From: Astrocystis sublimbata
Taxonomy: Eukaryota; Ascomycota; Sordariomycetes; Xylariales; Xylariaceae
DNA: 64,000 nucleotides
Direction: 5' to 3'
Assembly (NCBI GenBank): GCA_022453515.1
Contig: JAJNNY010000061.1
Span: forward strand, 142,917 to 206,916
The number at the start of each line of letters is the position of its first letter. Position 1 is the stretch's first letter. The translations under genes were made by a program, and so were the position numbers. Below are positions 49,201 to 61,467 of this stretch, in pieces. The notes beneath the pieces were generated by a model. That model did no database searches, had not been told where the DNA came from, and worked only from the letters and a program-made list of their open reading frames with translations.

Positions 49201-51318
49201 GCTAGCTGCAAACACACCTGACTAGGAGATAGGTATGGGGCATCGCAATTGGCTTGCATGGCACGTGAGATTAAACTTCATTGTCTGGTCTGGTCTGGTC
49301 TGGTCTTATACTCCAAACTTAGGATTAGATAAGGTAGCGCTCATCTCATAGGCGACAGCAATTCATTAGGTGTGTTAGACAGACAATCTGTTGATAAGCC
49401 AGCCTTCAATCTGCTCCAACCTACCTACCTAAGCTTCTTGCTTGAACCACTTGTCCATACATATCTTCGATTATCACGTCTATGCACCCGCAGCGGCTTG
49501 CTGCACTGACAGGCTGTCAGATCGTATCGGCCAATTGTCTTCGTTTTCTGGTCCCTTGTGACACATGTCACGCTCGACGAACGACGATACCCGACACCAA
49601 CTAGGTAGATGTTGAAAGCGATAACACAGGGCAGCCGTTCCCACATACCAGTGTCATAGTACGTAGTATACTGTACCATCCTAGGTTACTAGGTAGTCAA
49701 ATAGGATGCAATGTAGATATAAAGCATATGTGATAGTCTACCTACCAGACCATGTACGACCCAAACAACAACATCTCCTAGGTGTGTGTAGCCCTGATCG
49801 ACGTCAGAGATCAAACTACAGCGTCAAGCTAGCAAGCAACATATATTGTGACACGCCAAAGACTCGCCAATCAAACACCGCAAACTTACTCACATAACCC
49901 TGAGTCTAGCTGTTGCATTTTGTCGTCCCTTCGTTTCTCAACAAGGGGCTGCATGAGCATCTCAGTACCGAACGTGATTTGCGGTGGAAGAGTAATGTAA
50001 GTAGTAGATAGACACACAGGGAAACGTCGGACCGAACGCCGCCCACAAGTGCAGGGACGATCATCGAATCGGGCACCAGCAGCTCCATCGCAAAAACGGG
50101 TTCACGTACGAAGGTATTTACGAAGCATTTACAAAAAACCATGATGGCCAGATGGCCAGATGACCAGAGACTCTCTCAAAAGAAAAGAGAAGAAAAAAGA
50201 GGGCGGGGGGCATGATTACGGCACGAACACGACGGTAGCATCATTAACCGTAATCTTGAGCGGCTTGATCAAACGCGTCTACGACAGTGTCTCAGCCAGA
50301 CATTTTTTTTGGTACGGATATCAGTTTGAGACACACAGGCAGGGATGGCCGTGAGGCGACGCAAACGTGGCGCGTGTTGCGAAGGAAGTACTGCCGATGG
50401 TGCCTCTAGTTGAAAACAAATAACGTAGCTGTTCCGGCTAACATGACTTCGAGGAAGGACCATCCTCAACCCAGGACAGGCACGGGAAAGCCGTGCCATA
50501 AGCCACCCACTGGACAAGCACATGAGGTGTTTCCATATGATCATATAGATCTCCCGGCGGAGCACCGCCGCTGGCGAGAAACGGGGGGCCCGAACAAACC
50601 CCAAAGAAACCGAAGCGCAATGAGGCTCGGACAGACCATCACGAACACGCCCGGCTTCTGATATAGAAAACGGAGGCCAGCATGGCCCAGAAGTGGGTAA
50701 AGACAACGGGGTGATCCTTAATGAGACCTGGCTGCCCATGAGTCGGAATTCATTCATTGGATGTGCATTCTTGGCTGATTGCCCGACGCTTTGTCTAAGG
50801 TCTGATTTTTCGAGATAAGGTCTCAAATCGATGCTCTCGAACAAAATTATTTCGGTTCTCTCTTCAGCTCGAGCCTCGCAGACTTGGTATGCCGTACGGA
50901 TGTCGAGGGGAAATAGTATATGCTTGGACTCAAGGACTCAGGCGTGTTAAACTCGTTGACAGCGAGCCACTCCCCAAGAGCTGAATATCCGGGTTGATTG
51001 CAATCAGGTACAATCTCATATGCTTTATAGTAGTGGCAGTCTAGTATGACGATCACAGTGACAGAAGCATGGGAGAATGCCCACTCCCATATACGTTGAA
51101 GGGAAATAAAATACCTAAGCATCTTGGTACGTGAGGGGAATTGGGCAGCAATAGAGATATCAAGTCTACCCGAAGCCTCCCACCTCACAGGCGGGGTTTG
51201 CTCGCATCTAGCTATGCACATCCATTAGTTCCTTCTTGATTTTGAAGTAGGGGAAATCAAATCATGAAAAGTATGCGTCGACACATGTTGTCCAAGCTCG
51301 AACTACTTTTGGTTGCGC
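46275..51318. other. 5 kb spacer with simple repeats, no supported gene
   Basis: Upstream of the septin and extending to the mapped start of the left palindrome arm. It contains AGGC tetramers near 47098-47123, TGGTC x5 at 49284-49305, and many TACCTACCTAGGTAGG motifs (47355, 48625, 48925-48945, 49055). Minus-strand ORFs at 50269-50844 (191 codons) and 50847-51221 show no motifs or splice logic and are not called. Confidence 0.5.
49284..49305. repeat. TGGTC pentamer repeat
   Basis: Four to five perfect tandem copies of CTGGT in intergenic DNA. Confidence 0.9.
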
Positions 51319-51824
51319 TTTCGGGGATGGTAATCGTAGCAAGGCATACATGCTCACATAGAAGGAACAACGAACCGTTGACTTGAATCGTTTCACTGCA
51401 TGATCAATTCCCTAAACCACTTGCCGCAAGCACCTCCTTGTGTGTTATTTGGGTGAACCATCCGCAATTGCTACCGGCAGTGGGAATAAGCCCAGGATGG
51501 CCTTTGCAACAAGAACATGCCAATTTAAGTTGTCCGAGAGCTAGAGAACTCCCGATGAAGCAGGGCGTGTGGGACAATATTATGTTTTTGTAAAAGCGCA
51601 GTATCGCAATCCCGACACCGACCCAATGCATGAAGCTCAAAAAATATTTCCATCTTATTGTATTCTTATTCCCTAAAGCATGTATTTGGATGTACTTCAT
51701 TTGAAAGCGCCAATTTTCTCGTGTCCCAGTGGGTATATTTCACCCAGTTGTAGGCCCGATCACACTAAAATCCCATCCCATCCGAAGTAATGAAGCACGA
51801 GATATTGCGCCTCGGCGCCAGTGC

Positions 51825-52950
51825 TTATTGCCCGCCAGTGACGAAGTCAAACTGACGGTGTCCCACGGCAGAGTACTGCAGCGTGCAAAGTTAGTGATAT
51901 TTGTAAGTAATGAGCGTGACGGGTGTTTGTGTTTACTTACGCCCGGTACGAAAGCAGTGCCCCAGGGCTCGAGCCAGGTGTCTATATCACCATCCGCTTA
52001 GCATGTGCCAAAACATGTAAGATAGGCCATGTCAATGAACTTACCATAGGTAACCTCGGGCTTAGTCTGAGCGAACCAGGTAAAGGTCTTGTTCGTTCCA
52101 GAGAGAAGTTCCGTCTGCGGAAACTGCTTCGCAACAGCATCTGAATCTCGAAAGTCAGCTTATTATTGCCACCTGCATGGTCAAATCGAGGGTTCCAGGA
52201 ATTTGAAAACGATATGTTGGTCTGCATTCGATTATTGGAAATGATGTGAAATTTCCTACCATAAGACGACTGGGAAACACCGTTCACTGGGCCGCGGTAA
52301 TCCTGTCCAATACTCTGAACGATGACAGCTTCCTCGAGCTCGAAGTAATTGGCAATACTCGAGGACCCGTGCAGGGCGATGGACTATAAATTTTGCACAC
52401 TGAAGTCAGTAGTGTCCTTCGCAACCCCATGATTCAGGAGCTTGTGGATTTTCGCAAGCAGATGAGCCTACGATGACATTCCGCGCTTCTTGACGATATA
52501 TGCCCCGAGGGGAAATCGAAAACTCCGGCGGCTTACCTGAAAAACTTTCCGTACGCGTGAAGGCTCCCAGTCCTTCCCAGTGGGGTGTTCGCTCAGCCAC
52601 GTACGAGCACCGATGGCGCCGTCGATCTCGAAGCGCTTGTCTTTGCTAACCCAGCGCGAGCCGGGCGTCATGTCCCAGCCCAGGTCGTGCAACATGGTGG
52701 CGATCGCATGCACTTCGAGATCGACGTTCTTCTTCAAAGTTTCGTTGGCGTTGATCATGGCAGCACCGAACAGCCACGACCGCATCTGATGCGAGTACAA
52801 GTAGTCTGGGAACTCCTTGATCATGGCCTGGGTATCGCGCACGATCTGGGTGTCGATCACCTCGACTCCGGCTATCGTTGTCATGGGCTTAGAGGGGCAC
52901 GCAGCGGCCGCGACGGCTGTGGCCAAGGCAAGGAGGGAGAATAACTGCAT
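51825..52950 (-). CDS. Secreted HD-domain hydrolase-like protein, left-arm copy, five exons
   Basis: Model: complement(join(51825..51875, 51941..51981, 52045..52140, 52260..52383, 52537..52950)), 241 aa, mirrored exactly in the right arm. Residues 1-17 (MQLFSLLALATAVAAAA) form a classic signal peptide. H54 (YSHQMRSW), the H88-D89 pair (ATMLHDLGWD) and SIALHGSSSIANYF after intron 1 match the metal-binding HD superfamily layout seen in fungal cyanamide-hydratase-like proteins. The C-terminal exons give TFTWFAQTKPEVTY and DTWLEPWGTAFVPG. With the signal peptide it may act in the secretory pathway or outside the cell; the substrate is unknown. The one-base difference to the other copy lies in intron 1 (153 versus 152 bp) and does not affect the protein. 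Confidence 0.8.
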
Positions 52951-55335
52951 TTTGACGGGTTGGGGGTTACCGAGGCAGTAAGCGTATTGCAAGCAGAATT
53001 TGGTGATGTGATTAGAAGAAGAGGTGATGGTATAATCTTCCTGTTGCCTTTCAATGAACCTTTGAGACCTTATATACAAAATTCAGCCTCGATACCCCTC
53101 CATAAGATATCAGTGAGCCGTGAAGCGCATCACAGATGATTTCAAAGCACAGCCCACCAGGACTCATGGTTGACCCCCAGGTCGGACCGACCTTTCGCTT
53201 TCAGTATACTACAATTTGAAATCTTCAGAAGCTTGACAAACAGTATAACAACCTCTACCCTAGTAAACAGCCGGTCTTTGGCTCCTCTGTGGAAGGTGGA
53301 AGGTATACTGATACGCCTTATGTCTATCTGTGTTTTTTCTTCCAAATCATCATCTGGCTGACCATTTTCAACCGGGGAATACTTCAAGGATAGATAGTCA
53401 CCTCGCATATTTATAACATGCTGTATTAAGGTCTCCATTCCCTTTCGGGTCAATTTAGCCTTAGTCATCGTTGTATAGCTTGCGCAAAAGTGGTCGGAAC
53501 CGTTGAAGCACGCAGGTCTTGCCGTCACTTACCATGTTGCGGGTTAGGTATTGTTACGCCTCATGAGTGCATATGCACGTCCGTATTTGGCAACATTATC
53601 ATCAGCTATCTGGGGAAGTACCGCATTGGTCATCAACTTATGGCATGGTGGACGAGGTGGGCCTCTGGGGTAATGGAGTGTGCTATGGTAGCGAACTGAG
53701 TTAGCATAGCATATTACAGTCCGGCATTGAAGTTATCATCTGATCTGGTACTTTTGCCTTCCACCTTGAGATATCCATCCAATGTGTCGTGTGTCAGCAA
53801 GTCCAAATCCGGTGAAGACGATGTCAGAGCGTAGTATATATTGTTGCCCGCGTATCTGATGCAGAAAAAAAGACAACAGTTAACGCACAATGTTACAAGT
53901 TTTCATTTCGCTGTCAGACATGGCGAGGTGATAACTAGAGTGTAAAGGCTCGATTTGCTGGGTATGCTGCGTGGGGCGAAAAGTTCAGTGGAAGCATAAG
54001 CTTTTCGGCTATTTATCTGGAATATCCCGTTTGGACGCCGCCTGGCATGGTAGTATTCTGTTCTGAATGCGACCAATATACACGCATCGATATGGGTTTC
54101 GGTGACTGTACATGCATGAGCGAGATGCATGTCGCCAGCGAGCTTCCAAAGGTAAAACCTGGCATGGTGCGTGGAATGTAACTGGAATAGTGATAGTAGG
54201 AAAGGCTCATTTAGTTTTCACAATCCCTACCATGGTCCGGAGGTCGTTGACGTACGCATGTGCCTTCACATTTGAGCTTGTCCCTATGTAAAACACCATT
54301 TAATATTTCTGGTTACCTCCGCTAATACAGCCGAGTATGATAAGTCCGAAGGGGTCGCGATCATCTTTTCAAATCATTGTTAATCAGATGTGGTTTTGAA
54401 ATTGATCGTTATTGCGGCTAGATGGATCTCAACCGAGCACTACATGATGAGTACGTAGTGAACGAGTGGTGTTGTGAATGAATGCTTTATCGTGTTGGAC
54501 TGAGATTTCTAGTCTGCATTCATGACAGGTATTTGGGGGTACTGTAAGTACTCAATACGTAAAGAGCTAGAAAAGGAATGCTTGAAAACTTTCTGAAGGA
54601 AACGTTTGGTTATCACGTAAATCTCAGTCGACGAATGCGCGACATATAATTCTTAACCGGAAGGAATCTACCGGGCCTGCCACGAGTGCCTGTGCTTCTG
54701 TACGATAGCGAAGGCCTTCGCCCACCCCTGATGGAATCCCCAAAAGAGGCCTGGCATGTGATGACAATTGCTAAGAAGATATATGTTACAATTGATCCAC
54801 ATATTCACCGCACCGTAAAATACATGTAGGACATATTATTATGGAAGGTGGTCAAGCCTCGAATAGGCATGCGTGTCATGATGAGTTCCTGGGTCAAGCG
54901 CAAGCTGAGTGTCATTAGCATATTGATCTCAGCGGCGTGCAGCACAATCTACAAGCTTCGAAGTAGACGGGATGCAGCATTTTCACCGAGAACCCCTATA
55001 GTGTAAGAATTGAGAGTGGGTGTGATAACGCACATAAGATAATTCATTTGGGTAAGTAGGTAGGTATCAGCGAGCAGGTTGAATCAAGCGAGAAAAGGCT
55101 CGGGCCTCAAATGCAAAATGCGATACTGGCCGCTTTGGCCTTCGGCTATTCCAGCCTCAGTTTTTTTCTTCTTGTTTTTAATGATTTATTTGTTTTTAGC
55201 TCCGCATACTCCTTATCAGTACAAAATTCCACCCAGGAGTTCCTGCAAAGCCAGCAAAGGAAGTTACTGTACTGGATGAATATATTTCACATGCGTCCCT
55301 ATTTGTGTTTGTGGTCTAGTCAAGCAGACATCGGA
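52951..55335. other. Left-arm spacer between HD and PPR genes
   Basis: 2.4 kb. It holds the mirror of a possible small gene (see 61852-62178 on the right arm; here 53142-53468 on the minus strand) and of a possible coding exon (mirror of about 61468-61605). Otherwise no gene is recognised. AT-rich 3' flank of the PPR gene. Confidence 0.5.
53070..53077 (-). promoter_or_regulatory. TATA box of left HD-domain gene
   Basis: GTATATAA on the minus strand, about 120 bp before the ATG at 52950, followed by a CT-rich leader typical of fungal 5' UTRs. Confidence 0.55.
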
Positions 55336-57295
55336 TTAGGCAACTAGTGCTGTTGCCTTCAAAGGCTCTTCTTCAAATGACTCTACATGTGACACGGACG
55401 CTTCCAGATTGCTCGCATATTGTGCCTTTACGGACATCAACAATTTGATATCATCCTTGCTCAGTAATTGTCGTCGATGGCATTCTCCGAATAGGTTCCC
55501 AAACCTCGGGTCGCGGTTTTGAACGCATCGCCGCAGAAGAGCCATTGCCGAGTGTTTACTCATCCACCACGACTCAGGTATGTTGGAAGGCGACCGATCG
55601 CGCATCATCCCGAGGTAACGAAAAGCTGCATCATAATTGTATTGCATTGAACTGATTCGGATGAAATGGTCATAAATAGACTTGGTAGGCTTTAGAGAAA
55701 AGGCATCCATCTCGGCTTCAAGAAAACTCATAGATTTCTTTAGCGTGCAATGCTGCAGTAGAACATCGAAGGTTTCGAGGTCTGGCCCGGTTATGCAGAC
55801 CTGGCGAACGGTCCTGTACATATCAAAAGCAACTTTGAAGCCGCCGTGGGCCGCAGTGGCTTCCAAAACGACGTTGAAAGCGGCGGGTGGAACAGAGTAA
55901 TGCGCCTTCAGCTGGTGGAGAAGTGCAAGTGCTTGATCTGTCAGCTGCGAGGAATGGCGGAGCAACTGGAATATCGGTCGCGTAGTCGACAAGTCAGGAG
56001 AAAGGCCTGCCTTGGCCATTATGCAGAGGACGGTGAGCCCCTTGCGTAGATCATCATGCCGCAGGTGAACATGCATCAAAGCCTCGTAATGATGTAGACT
56101 CAGTTTCACCCCGCGGGCGGAGAGCACATGTATCGCCCCCATGGCTAAAGCCACGTCTCCGTGCATGGAGGCCGTATTCAGCACCCGCAGTAACACACCA
56201 TCAGGCGGGTGGATGTGGCTAGGTGCAACTGAATGGTCCCATACAAGTTTGACACCTGGGTAGAAGGCGTCCCTGCTGAACATATCGAGCAGAAACTGCC
56301 AGACATTCGGAGAGGGCGGGACGCGCTTCACGATATCGACTAGCCTCTGACGGTGCTTGAGTATGGCCATGGTTTCTTCATGGAAACCCAACTCACCAAA
56401 TGTGTAGAGGAATAAGTCAGACAGCCACGTGGGCACGTTGACGGGGGCTCTATTCAACTCCTCCAGTCTGGAAAAGGCCAACTCATACTGGCCGTCGCGT
56501 AGGAGGCCGATGATGATGTTGATCTCGGCACTCGGTGGCAAGGCGTACCATCGATTCATCATATCGTGGAGGACCTGCGCTCGCAGAAGGTAGTCGGGAT
56601 GAACGGCCGTCACCTGCATGGGGGAGGGGGGAGGATTAGCCGAAGGCTACCAAGAGCGAGCGAAGGGCTCAGGGGCTGACCTCGAGAAGGGCGTGGTATA
56701 TCTGTGGTGTCGTGGGGACACTGTGGCTATGGATCTCCCTAAGAAGCTGGGCGGCCACCTTGGCCGAGCCGTATTGCTTGCTGACATTGGCTTTGATCAG
56801 GCTTTCGTAGAGAGCGGCATTGGGCCTCTCCCGCCTCTGCGCCACGAGATACTCGACAAGCCGCGTGACGGGATGATAGGTGTCCTCTGCGCCCTGCAGC
56901 TCCTTCAGAGCAGCGTAGATGGTGCGGGTCGGTATTTTGTCCACCTTGGGATTGAAGTGCCGGAGCACGGCGTCGGGGATCCAGGGACTTCGCTTTGCCA
57001 ACCGTGCTAGGTAAGCGATGCGCGATTCTTCAGGGGTGTTTCTCTTCTTGGGCCCGGGCCCGGGCTCGGGCTTTTGCTCGGTATCGGGTTCGGTCGTGCG
57101 ATCGATCTCATGGTTGGTTGGCGCGGCGGCGAGGCTGTGTTGTCGTCGCCATTGAATACTGCGGCTGGCGAGCGACGGTGCTGATGGCGGGCGAGGGGTG
57201 GTCCATTGGTGGAATGGCTTGGAGAGTGTTGCGACGTCAATTAAGGGGCACAGGCACCGCCAAAGTCCGTCGACGACAATGCGATCTCGGGGCAT
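55336..57295 (-). CDS. Pentatricopeptide repeat (PPR)-like mitochondrial protein, intact left-arm copy
   Basis: Model: complement(join(55336..56613, 56681..57295)), 630 aa. The 67-bp intron (GTCAGC...CATGCAG) joins IYHALLE to VTAVHPDYLL. The N-terminus is basic and Arg/Ser-rich (SRSIQWRRQHSLAAAP), as expected for mitochondrial import. From about residue 110 the protein is a chain of helical hairpins of about 35 residues with PPR-type spacing, such as TRTIYAALKELQ, NAALYESLIKANVS, PPAAFNVVLEATAAHGGFKVAFDMYRTV and LETFDVLLQHCTLKK. Fungal PPR proteins act in organelle RNA stability or translation. The intact frame here, contrasted with the broken copy opposite, suggests this is the functional or correctly sequenced version. 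It points away from the hairpin centre, its ATG about 350 bp from the symmetry axis. Confidence 0.82.
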
Positions 57296-58026
57296 GGGTG
57301 TGGCTGGCTCATAGGGACGCCGGGCGCAAAAATCTGAAGCAATTCCATGATCAGACGGGACCTGCCAAGCCGGGATGTCTAAGTAAATACCTGAGATACA
57401 GGCGAGCCGGGGTACCTAGGTACTTGCACCTCCGTAGCGGGCGAGCCGGGGCCGTTAGTCCAATCCCACTTGGCCGCCAGCTGGGGTGGATCTCAGTCAC
57501 CTAAGGTACCTCTATGTAGCAGGGTTGGCAAATTAGTACGTACTAATTTTATACTACACTTTAGTATTTTAGTGACTACAGTGTAGTACGAGTACATACT
57601 ACAATTAGTACTGATCTTAGGTACTACACTTTAGTATGTACTAAATGTAGTATATTAATAGTGATTAATTGTAGTAATTAGTACATACTAAAGTGTAGTA
57701 CCTAAGATCAGTACTAATTGTAGTATGTACTCGTACTACACTGTAGTCACTAAAATACTAAAGTGTAGTATAAAATTAGTACGTACTAATTTGCCAACCC
57801 TGCTACATAGAGGTACCTTAGGTGACTGAGATCCACCCCAGCTGGCGGCCAAGTGGGATTGGACTAACGGCCCCGGCTCGCCCGCTACGGAGGTGCAAGT
57901 ACCTAGGTACCCCGGCTCGCCTGTATCTCAGGTATTTACTTAGACATCCCGGCTTGGCAGGTCCCGTCTGATCATGGAATTGCTTCAGATTTTTGCGCCC
58001 GGCGTCCCTATGAGCCAGCCACACCC
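57296..58026. promoter_or_regulatory. Shared head-to-head promoter region around the palindrome axis
   Basis: 731 bp between the two mirrored PPR start codons. Both promoters are the same sequence in opposite orientation, with the AT-rich hairpin in the middle. It includes GGTACCTAGGTAC-type motifs at 57411-57424 and their mirror. No other gene is seen; the 100-codon mirrored ORFs here are shadows. Confidence 0.5.
57520..57802. mobile_element. AT-rich 283-bp hairpin at palindrome centre, hAT-MITE candidate
   Basis: Stems 57520-57644 and 57678-57802 are perfect 125-bp inverted repeats around a 33-bp asymmetric loop (57645-57677). The ends read CAGGGTTGGCAA, like hAT-superfamily terminal repeats (CAGGGnTGGCAA type). 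The inside is dense in TAGTAC/GTACTA words and far more AT-rich than the flanks. The flanks are CTATGTAG and CTACATAG, which are mirror-paired rather than directly repeated, so no 8-bp target-site duplication is visible; this is expected if one true flank has been replaced by the other's mirror. The outer limits are set by the hAT-like end and the composition change, because pairing continues into the arms. Confidence 0.5.
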
Positions 58027-59985
58027 ATGCCCCGAGATCGCATTGTCGTCGACGGACTTTGGCGGTGCCTGTGCCCCTTAATTGACGTCGCAACACTCTC
58101 CAAGCCATTCCACAATGGACCACCCCTCGCCCGCCATCAGCACCGTCGCTCGCCAGCCGCAGTATTCAATGGCGACGACAACACAGCCTCGCCGCCGCGC
58201 CAACCAACCATGAGATCGATCGCACGACCGAACCCGATACCGAGCAAAAGCCCGAGCCCGGGCCCGGGCCCAAGAAGAGAAACACCCCTGAAGAATCGCG
58301 CATCGCTTACCTAGCACGGTTGGCAAAGCGAAGTCCCTGGATCCCCGACGCCGTGCTCCGGCACTTCAATCCCAAGGTGGACAAAATACCGACCCGCACC
58401 ATCTACGCTGCTCTGAAGGAGCTGCAGGGCGCAGAGGACACCTATCATCCCGTCACGCGGCTTGTCGAGTATCTCGTGGCGCAGAGGCGGGAGAGGCCCA
58501 ATGCCGCTCTCTACGAAAGCCTGATCAAAGCCAATGTCAGCAAGCAATACGGCTCGGCCAAGGTGGCCGCCCAGCTTCTTAGGGAGATCCATAGCCACAG
58601 TGTCCCCACGACACCACAGATATACCACGCCCTTCTCGAGGTCAGCCCCTGAGCCCTTCGCTCGCTCTTGGTAGCCTTCGGCTAATCCTCCCCCCTCCCC
58701 CATGCAGGTGACGGCCGTTCATCCCGACTACCTTCTGCGAGCGCAGGTCCTCCACGATATGATGAATCGATGGTACGCCTTGCCACCGAGTGCCGAGATC
58801 AACATCATCATCGGCCTCCTACGCGACGGCCAGTATGAGTTGGCCTTTTCCAGACTGGAGGAGTTGAATAGAGCCCCCGTCAACGTGCCCACGTGGCTGT
58901 CTGACTTATTCCTCTACACATTTGGTGAGTTGGGTTTCCATGAAGAAACCATGGCCATACTCAAGCACCGTCAGAGGCTAGTCGATATCGTGAAGCGCGT
59001 CCCGCCCTCTCCGAATGTCTGGCAGTTTCTGCTCGATATGTTCAGCAGGGACGCCTTCTACCCAGGTGTCAAACTTGTATGGGACCATTCAGTTGCACCT
59101 AGCCACATCCACCCGCCTGATGGTGTGTTACTGCGGGTGCTGAATACGGCCTCCATGCACGGAGACGTGGCTTTAGCCATGGGGGCGATACATGTGCTCT
59201 CCGCCCGCGGGGTGAAACTGAGTCTACATCATTACGAGGCTTTGATGCATGTTCACCTGCGGCATGATGATCTACGCAAGGGGCTCACCGTCCTCTGCAT
59301 AATGGCCAAGGCAGGCCTTTCTCCTGACTTGTCGACTACGCGACCGATATTCCAGTTGCTCCGCCATTCCTCGCAGCTGACAGATCAAGCACTTGCACTT
59401 CTCCACCAGCTGAAGGCGCATTACTCTGTTCCACCCGCCGCTTTCAACGTCGTTTTGGAAGCCACTGCGGCCCACGGCGGCTTCAAAGTTGCTTTTGATA
59501 TGTACAGGACCGTTCGCCAGGTCTGCATAACCGGGCCAGACCTCGAAACCTTCGATGTTCTACTGCAGCATTGCACGCTAAAGAAATCTATGAGTTTTCT
59601 TGAAGCCGAGATGGATGCCTTTTCTCTAAAGCCTACCAAGTCTATTTATGACCATTTCATCCGAATCAGTTCAATGCAATACAATTATGATGCAGCTTTT
59701 CGTTACCTCGGGATGATGCGCGATCGGTCGCCTTCCAACATACCTGAGTCGTGGTGGATGAGTAAACACTCGGCAATGGCTCTTCTGCGGCGATGCGTTC
59801 AAAACCGCGACCCGAGGTTTGGGAACCTATTCGGAGAATGCCATCGACGACAATTACTGAGCAAGGATGATATCAAATTGTTGATGTCCGTAAAGGCACA
59901 ATATGCGAGCAATCTGGAAGCGTCCGTGTCACATGTAGAGTCATTTGAAGAAGAGCCTTTGAAGGCAACAGCACTAGTTGCCTAA
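58027..59985 (+). pseudogene. PPR-like gene, right-arm copy, frameshifted
   Basis: Mirror of the left PPR gene: join(58027..58640, 58708..59985). One base is missing at 58113 (single C where the other copy has two G on its own strand). The frame therefore leaves the PPR protein after about residue 29 and stops at 58314, giving a 95-residue product. Exon 2 (58708-59985) is identical in translation to the left copy, so the break is recent or a sequencing error. No ATG lies between the frameshift and the intron in the original frame (an apparent start at 58320 is TTG). Confidence 0.75.
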
Positions 59986-61467
59986 TCCGATGTCTGCTTG
60001 ACTAGACCACAAACACAAATAGGGACGCATGTGAAATATATTCATCCAGTACAGTAACTTCCTTTGCTGGCTTTGCAGGAACTCCTGGGTGGAATTTTGT
60101 ACTGATAAGGAGTATGCGGAGCTAAAAACAAATAAATCATTAAAAACAAGAAGAAAAAAACTGAGGCTGGAATAGCCGAAGGCCAAAGCGGCCAGTATCG
60201 CATTTTGCATTTGAGGCCCGAGCCTTTTCTCGCTTGATTCAACCTGCTCGCTGATACCTACCTACTTACCCAAATGAATTATCTTATGTGCGTTATCACA
60301 CCCACTCTCAATTCTTACACTATAGGGGTTCTCGGTGAAAATGCTGCATCCCGTCTACTTCGAAGCTTGTAGATTGTGCTGCACGCCGCTGAGATCAATA
60401 TGCTAATGACACTCAGCTTGCGCTTGACCCAGGAACTCATCATGACACGCATGCCTATTCGAGGCTTGACCACCTTCCATAATAATATGTCCTACATGTA
60501 TTTTACGGTGCGGTGAATATGTGGATCAATTGTAACATATATCTTCTTAGCAATTGTCATCACATGCCAGGCCTCTTTTGGGGATTCCATCAGGGGTGGG
60601 CGAAGGCCTTCGCTATCGTACAGAAGCACAGGCACTCGTGGCAGGCCCGGTAGATTCCTTCCGGTTAAGAATTATATGTCGCGCATTCGTCGACTGAGAT
60701 TTACGTGATAACCAAACGTTTCCTTCAGAAAGTTTTCAAGCATTCCTTTTCTAGCTCTTTACGTATTGAGTACTTACAGTACCCCCAAATACCTGTCATG
60801 AATGCAGACTAGAAATCTCAGTCCAACACGATAAAGCATTCATTCACAACACCACTCGTTCACTACGTACTCATCATGTAGTGCTCGGTTGAGATCCATC
60901 TAGCCGCAATAACGATCAATTTCAAAACCACATCTGATTAACAATGATTTGAAAAGATGATCGCGACCCCTTCGGACTTATCATACTCGGCTGTATTAGC
61001 GGAGGTAACCAGAAATATTAAATGGTGTTTTACATAGGGACAAGCTCAAATGTGAAGGCACATGCGTACGTCAACGACCTCCGGACCATGGTAGGGATTG
61101 TGAAAACTAAATGAGCCTTTCCTACTATCACTATTCCAGTTACATTCCACGCACCATGCCAGGTTTACCTTTGGAAGCTCGCTGGCGACATGCATCTCGC
61201 TCATGCATGTACAGTCACCGAAACCCATATCGATGCGTGTATATTGGTCGCATTCAGAACAGAATACTACCATGCCAGGCGGCGTCCAAACGGGATATTC
61301 CAGATAAATAGCCGAAAAGCTTATGCTTCCACTGAACTTTTCGCCCCACGCAGCATACCCAGCAAATCGAGCCTTTACACTCTAGTTATCACCTCGCCAT
61401 GTCTGACAGCGAAATGAAAACTTGTAACATTGTGCGTTAACTGTTGTCTTTTTTTCTGCATCAGATA

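Larger units (their letters stand above)
51319..57644. repeat. Left arm of giant inverted repeat (at least 6.3 kb)
   Basis: Every position pairs with the reverse complement at about 115319 to 115322 minus the position. The pairing sum steps by one at three single-base indels: 57208-57209 GG versus one base at 58113, 54154-54157 AAAA versus TTT at 61164-61166, and 52481-52482 CC versus G at 62838. Translations compared between the arms (427, 128, 119, 101, 98 and 90 residues) are identical. The base pairing with the last base of the window is at 51319, so the true outer boundary of this arm is not defined. Confidence 0.97.

Noticed and set aside
50269..50844. 191-codon minus ORF near the palindrome boundary
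   Set aside because: Starts from a plausible ATG but has Cys/Arg/Pro-rich shadow-like composition and no motif; not supported.
57537..57785. Telomeric or subtelomeric repeat at the palindrome centre
   Set aside because: The words are TAGTAC/GTACTA, not TTAGGG; no telomere repeat is seen on either strand.
57818..58123. Mirrored 101-codon ORF near the axis (and its partner at 57202-57504)
   Set aside because: Runs antisense across the PPR start and promoter in both arms; only a shadow of the palindrome.
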